Positions 60,431 through 64,000 of a stretch of 64,000 nt of DNA are shown here, one piece after another (within the stretch, counting starts at the first letter, position 1; the number at the start of each line of letters is the position of its first letter). The translations under genes were made by a program, and so were the position numbers. This stretch comes from Armatimonadota bacterium. GTDB taxonomy: Bacteria; Armatimonadota; Fimbriimonadia; Fimbriimonadales; Fimbriimonadaceae. Location of the stretch: assembly GCA_016223145.1 (NCBI GenBank), contig JACRPN010000011.1:62001-126000 (forward strand). The letters are read 5' to 3'. The notes under the pieces were generated by a model, which was given only the letters and a program-made list of their open reading frames with translations, ran no database searches and had not been told where the DNA came from.

Positions 60431-62035
60431 ATGACTTTGCTCGCTGCCATTCCGCTCCTCGTCGCGATCGCGACATCGCAAACCACGCAAGGAGGGCAGA
60501 CCTCGGGTGGCAGCCTGAGGCTAGAGCAAGCCGCCTACGACGTCCAGTCGTACGACATCACGATCAAAGTTGATTCCGCAAACAAGACGATCAGAGGTGC
60601 CACCGTCATGCTCGCCAAGACCGTCATCCCGACGGCCAGCATATTGCTCGACCTGGATGAGCCCTACACCGTATCCAAGGTCACCGACGGCACGCGCCCC
60701 TTGCGCTTCGATCGGCTGAAGGGCATGATCCGAGTTCACTTTCCGCTCTCGAAGCAGCCGGGCGACCCCATTCGGGTGGAAACGACTTACGGCGGCGTGC
60801 CGCACGTGGCACGCAACGCGCCTTGGGATGGCGGCATCATGTGGGCGAAGACACCCGGCGGAGCGGATTGGATCTCGGTCGCGCTCCAGGGAGCGGGCGC
60901 CGACCTTCTCTTCCCCTGCAAGGACCATCCCTCCGACCGCGCGAACCACGCCACGATGCGGCTGACCGTCCCCGACCCGCTGATTGCGGTGGGGCCGGGC
61001 GTGCTTGAGAAGACCGCCCGGAACGCGGACAAGACCTCGACCTATACGTGGGTCATGCCGCTGCCGATCAACAACTACTCGCTGGTGTTCAACGCGGCGC
61101 CTTACGAACTGGTCAAGGACACCCAGAAGTCGGTTGCGGGGCAGATGATCCCGATCCACTTCTATGTGCTCCCGGAAGACAAGTCCAACGCCCCGAAGCT
61201 CATCGCCGAACAGAAGAAGTACCTCGCGTTCATGGAGAAGTACTGTGGCCCGTTCCCCTTCCGAACCGTGAAGTGCGGCATCGTCGAGACGCCGCATCTC
61301 GGCATGGAGCACTCGACCGCGACGGCTTACGGAAACAAGTTTCGACTCAATCCCGACGGGCTGGATTGGCTCCTGCTCCACGAATTCGGCCACGAGTGGT
61401 GGGCCAACCTGGTCTCGAACGCGGACTGGCGGGATATGTGGATTCACGAGGGTTTCCAAAGCTTCATGGACACCTTCTACATCGAACAGCTCCGTGGCAA
61501 GGAAGCCTACTTCCGGGCGATGAAGAACCGCAGACGCAACGTGCTGAACGCGGCGCCGGTCGCGCCTCGGGAAGAAACCAACAGCGAAGCGTATGGCGGT
61601 GACATCTACGACAAGGGCGCGCTCGTGCTCCACGCGCTGCGGTATCTCATCGGCGATCAGGCGTTCCTACGCTCGATTCGCCGTATGGCTTATCCCACGC
61701 CCGAGTCAGAAACTTGGGCCGATGGCCGCGCCCTCCGACTGGTGACGACCGACGACTTCGTGAACATCGCCTCGGCAGAGGCAAAGCAGGACTTGCGGTG
61801 GTTCTTCGAGGTGTATGTTCGCCGGGCCAAGTTGCCAACGCTAAAGTCTGAGGCCGCGAACGGCGTCCTGCGGCTCGAGTGGGTGACTCCGGACGGGCTG
61901 CCTTTCCCGATGCCGATCGACGTGTCCGCCAACGGGAAGACAACGCGGGTCCCGATGGCCGGTGGCAAGGGCTCGCTGAACTATTCGGGAGCCGACCCCA
62001 TCATTGACCCGAACGGTTGGGTGCTCAAACAGTAG
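60431..62035 (+). CDS. M1-family aminopeptidase
   Basis: 534-aa zinc exopeptidase: the catalytic HEFGHEWW has H317 and H321, with E340 18 residues after H321 (HEXXH-X18-E). The substrate-recognition GXMEN motif appears as LGMEHSTA. Smaller than full-size M1 enzymes because the C-terminal helical domain is short. A hydrophobic N-terminus is followed by SQTTQGG, so it may be secreted. A TATACT hexamer at 60415-60420 ends ten bases before the ATG. Confidence 0.9.
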   Translation: MTLLAAIPLLVAIATSQTTQGGQTSGGSLRLEQAAYDVQSYDITIKVDSANKTIRGATVMLAKTVIPTASILLDLDEPYTVSKVTDGTRPLRFDRLKGMIRVHFPLSKQPGDPIRVETTYGGVPHVARNAPWDGGIMWAKTPGGADWISVALQGAGADLLFPCKDHPSDRANHATMRLTVPDPLIAVGPGVLEKTARNADKTSTYTWVMPLPINNYSLVFNAAPYELVKDTQKSVAGQMIPIHFYVLPEDKSNAPKLIAEQKKYLAFMEKYCGPFPFRTVKCGIVETPHLGMEHSTATAYGNKFRLNPDGLDWLLLHEFGHEWWANLVSNADWRDMWIHEGFQSFMDTFYIEQLRGKEAYFRAMKNRRRNVLNAAPVAPREETNSEAYGGDIYDKGALVLHALRYLIGDQAFLRSIRRMAYPTPESETWADGRALRLVTTDDFVNIASAEAKQDLRWFFEVYVRRAKLPTLKSEAANGVLRLEWVTPDGLPFPMPIDVSANGKTTRVPMAGGKGSLNYSGADPIIDPNGWVLKQ

Positions 62036-62046
62036 GGTCCTGAGCC

Positions 62047-63336
62047 TTACGCGAGCCGACGCTTCAGGATCGTCACCGTCCGGTCGATATCAGCCTCAGA
62101 ATTGAGCAGGTGGCAGGAGACCCGTAGACCACCATGCTTTGGCAGAGCTTTGATCACGAGATTCTCCTTCTCCAGGAGTTCGCCAATCAGCTTTCTTGGG
62201 TCAAACTTGTTGTCAATCTTGAAGGCCAGCAGGGGCGACGCCATGGGCCCATTGCGTGGGCTGAGCAGCTTCACCGGCAGCGATTGCATGCGATCATAGG
62301 CGTAGGCATGGAGCGCGAGGTTGTGCCGCTCGATCTTCTGCACTCCGATGCGGTTCACGTAGTCAATGGCCGCACCCAAGCCCTGGAAGCCCATGTGGTT
62401 CATCAACCCCGTCGTGTCGTTTTGTGCCTTGGTGTCGGTCAGGCGGGTCAGGAGCTCAAGCCGGGGCGCGGCGGCCCGACTCACATACATGAAGCCGGTG
62501 CCCTTCGGCCCGAGAAGCCACTTGTGGCCGGGCGCTGCATAGGCGTCGCATCCGATTCTCGCGATATCCACCGCGATGCTGCCGACCGCTTGAGCGCCAT
62601 CAATGATGGAAATCACGCCTCGGCGGCGGGCCAAATCGCACAGTTCTGCGGCGGGTAGGCGCAGGCCGTTCGTATACAGCACGTGTGAGAACGAGATCGC
62701 CCGGGTCTTCGGCTTGATCGCCCTCGCGAACCGGTCTACGATCGCCTGCGGGTCGCGCTCGTCGAGCCCGATCGGGATGTCCTGCACCTCGACGCCCCGG
62801 GAGCGCGCGTGGAACTTCCAGCAGTCGTGGCCGCCCTCGTGCTCCTGGTCGGTGCTGAGAATGTGGTCGCCAGGTTGCAGGTTCAGCGCGAACGACAGAC
62901 GGTTCATCGCGTCCGACGTGCAACCCGTGAAGACGAGGTCCTCTTTGTCGCAGTTGAGAAGGCCTCCGATCTTCTGGCGGACCTCCTCGAGGTGTTCGGC
63001 GCCTCTTGCGTAGGATTCCACAACCGGCGAACGCTCGATCCGGTGCCAGGTCGCCACCATTCGATCGAGCACCGCCTTCGGGCTAGGTCCGACGGAGGCC
63101 GTGTTCAGGTAGGTCATGTTCGCCGGAAAGGCGAAGTCGCTGCGAGGCACCAGCCCAGCGCTGCGTTTGCCCAGACCCGCGCGATCTTCGTCTTGTTGTG
63201 CGTGATCCTCGGTTAGGAGGGCACGATCCTCGGATCGGGATACTCGACCCGCAGACGCAGGCGCGATCCCGGCGACTCCTGCCGCTGCGGCCGAGGCAAG
63301 CACATCCCGGCGCGAAGGATTGGATTCCGGCAACAT
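62047..63336 (-). CDS. Tat-exported class V aminotransferase (PLP, desulfurase-like)
   Basis: 429-aa PLP enzyme with a twin-arginine signal (PSRRDVLASAAAAGVAGIA). Fold-type I blocks include YLNTASVGPSP, FTGCTSDAMNRLSF, SIIDGAQAVGSIAVD and GHKWLLGPKG with the PLP lysine. It resembles exported isopenicillin-N-epimerase or selenocysteine-lyase-like proteins. Between the signal and the enzyme are three 7-residue repeats SEDRALL, TEDHAQQ, DEDRAGL encoded by 21-base tandem repeats. Substrate unknown. Confidence 0.87.
   Translation of the reverse strand: MLPESNPSRRDVLASAAAAGVAGIAPASAGRVSRSEDRALLTEDHAQQDEDRAGLGKRSAGLVPRSDFAFPANMTYLNTASVGPSPKAVLDRMVATWHRIERSPVVESYARGAEHLEEVRQKIGGLLNCDKEDLVFTGCTSDAMNRLSFALNLQPGDHILSTDQEHEGGHDCWKFHARSRGVEVQDIPIGLDERDPQAIVDRFARAIKPKTRAISFSHVLYTNGLRLPAAELCDLARRRGVISIIDGAQAVGSIAVDIARIGCDAYAAPGHKWLLGPKGTGFMYVSRAAAPRLELLTRLTDTKAQNDTTGLMNHMGFQGLGAAIDYVNRIGVQKIERHNLALHAYAYDRMQSLPVKLLSPRNGPMASPLLAFKIDNKFDPRKLIGELLEKENLVIKALPKHGGLRVSCHLLNSEADIDRTVTILKRRLA
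63181..63245. repeat. 21-bp tandem repeat within the aminotransferase gene
   Basis: GATC cores begin at 63183, 63204 and 63225, exactly 21 bases apart, in sequence like GCGATCTTCG, CGTGATCCTC and CACGATCCTC. They encode three copies of a seven-residue acidic unit in the linker after the Tat signal, so the number may vary among strains. Confidence 0.6.
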
Positions 63337-63355
63337 CGCGCCATTCTACACAAAC

Positions 63356-63393
63356 GCGGTGGGAGGGTCTTGGTGCCGTCTTGCTCCCACCGC
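63356..63393. other. inverted repeat in the divergent gap
   Basis: GCGGTGGGAG at 63356-63365 pairs perfectly with CTCCCACCGC at 63384-63393 (loop 18). It lies between the divergent aminotransferase and coiled-coil genes. A TATACT hexamer at 63449-63454 and a GAGGT ribosome site near 63462 serve the latter. Confidence 0.5.
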
Positions 63394-63470
63394 TCCGATC
63401 GACCCGAACGCATCATAGAGTCTCGACATGCTCGATAACGTGATGGCATATACTTGATGCTGAGGTTCCG

Positions 63471-63857
63471 ATGGCAGGCATTAGGGAAACTTGGGATCGA
63501 GCTACCGGCAAGAGGCTGGAAGATCAACTGAAGCAGTACACCGACGAGACAGATGAGCTGTTGTCGGCATTTGCAGGTAGGGTGCGCGCCATAGAAGCGG
63601 CCCTTGCCGGATTGGCAGAAACGCAGAAAAGGACGCGTCGAGAACTTGCGGCTCTCTCCAGCGCCGCCTCGAATGCATACCTAAACTCTGAACTGTCGTA
63701 CAAGAATGCGCTGTTCTCAGGCCAAGCGCGGGACGAGGCGACTAGGGTCGCCGTGTCGTGTTTGAAGGCAGAACGAAGGTCTCGAATGGCAATCATTGTC
63801 GCCATCCTGAGTCTGGGCGCATGCACTCTGATGGCCGCCAACCTCCTCTCCAGATGA
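63471..63857 (+). CDS. small coiled-coil protein with C-terminal membrane anchor, unknown
   Basis: 128-aa protein. Residues about 15-65 are heptad-rich coiled coil (LEDQLKQYTDETDELLSAFA), and residues 105-127 form a single membrane helix (MAIIVAILSLGACTLMAANL). No homologue family recognised. Base composition is less GC-rich than its neighbours. Its stop overlaps the start of a second gene (ATGA), so the two form an operon. Confidence 0.65.
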   Translation: MAGIRETWDRATGKRLEDQLKQYTDETDELLSAFAGRVRAIEAALAGLAETQKRTRRELAALSSAASNAYLNSELSYKNALFSGQARDEATRVAVSCLKAERRSRMAIIVAILSLGACTLMAANLLSR

Positions 63858-64000
63858 ATACCTTCCTTCGGCAATTCGTACATGAATCAGGTGCGACTGG
63901 ACCCAGGGGCGTTGGAGCCTCGCAGTTACGAGGCGAACTGAGCAAGCGGGTCCCTGCACATGTCTGGCTCGAAGGGGCAGTCCTGAGCAGCGACCTCGCC
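63854..64000 (+). CDS. unknown protein, cut by the window end
   Basis: ATG at 63854 overlaps the stop of the previous gene by four bases and the frame is open to the last base, 49 codons (MNTFLRQFVHESGATGPRGV, then GASQLRGELSKRVPAHVWLEG). Too short to assign. Coupling to the coiled-coil membrane protein suggests joint function. Confidence 0.5.
   Translation, partial: MNTFLRQFVHESGATGPRGVGASQLRGELSKRVPAHVWLEGAVLSSDLA

Overview
The window is GC-rich, gene-dense bacterial chromosome with about 52 protein genes, three tRNA genes (Leu-GAG, Ser-GCT, Arg-TCT), no rRNA, no CRISPR array and no recognisable insertion sequence or prophage. The organism is a diderm: it has lpxC and lpxD, a BamA-type barrel, a TamB-like protein and a Skp-like chaperone. 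Twin-arginine-exported oxidoreductases, DUF1080, GH38, GH5, GH172-like and GtaA-like carbohydrate genes, a SigH-like sigma factor and an LPS pathway occur together. That mix fits Armatimonadota (Fimbriimonadia-like) best, but this is an inference from gene content; no marker rRNA is present.

Layout. (1) 0-9.8 kb, plus strand: recA-recX, a YmdB-like phosphodiesterase, a secreted PKD protein, a SigH-like sigma factor, an orphan LuxR-type regulator behind a striking phased repeat, cdsA, an ABC ATPase and valS. A perfect 16-bp parS site lies just before valS. (2) 9.8-14.5 kb, minus strand: RDD protein, an AT-rich gap with DnaA-box-like sequences, then recF, a DciA/DUF721 gene and comEC split into two overlapping frames. 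recF, dciA, parS and DnaA boxes together suggest that the replication origin is here or close by. (3) 14.5-31.6 kb: a DUF58 protein, acyl-CoA synthetase, then a carbohydrate region: GH38-like enzyme carrying in-frame repeat insertions, GtaA-like protein, DUF4143 ATPase, Gfo/Idh oxidoreductase plus DUF1080 protein, a sugar ABC importer whose binding protein is fused to the first permease and whose second permease is interrupted by an amber codon, a secreted protein and a GH5 hydrolase. (4) 31.7-43.1 kb: lipA, then an outer-membrane assembly cluster tamB-bamA-skp-lipoprotein-lpxD-lpxC. (5) 43.4-64 kb: a mixed set with a HExxH protein, a GH172-like enzyme, a cold-shock/DUF1294 protein, thyX, malic enzyme, a 5'-truncated metal-dependent hydrolase beside tRNA-Ser, a lytic transglycosylase and an NlpC/P60 hydrolase, a second Gfo/Idh enzyme, a homocysteine methyltransferase/MTHFR fusion, tandem phosphoesterases, cysE-cysK, an M1 peptidase, a Tat-exported aminotransferase, and at the right edge an unknown coiled-coil membrane protein overlapping a second, cut-off gene.

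Many gaps hold dispersed palindromic repeats (REP-like), often as mosaics of the same three or four families; several copies also lie inside the GH38 reading frame. The most interesting unexplained signals are the 15-bp phased GTAC array before the LuxR gene, the 22-bp phased GGTGAAT array before the DUF4143 ATPase, the parS/DnaA-box neighbourhood, the amber codon in the sugar permease, and the edge gene pair.
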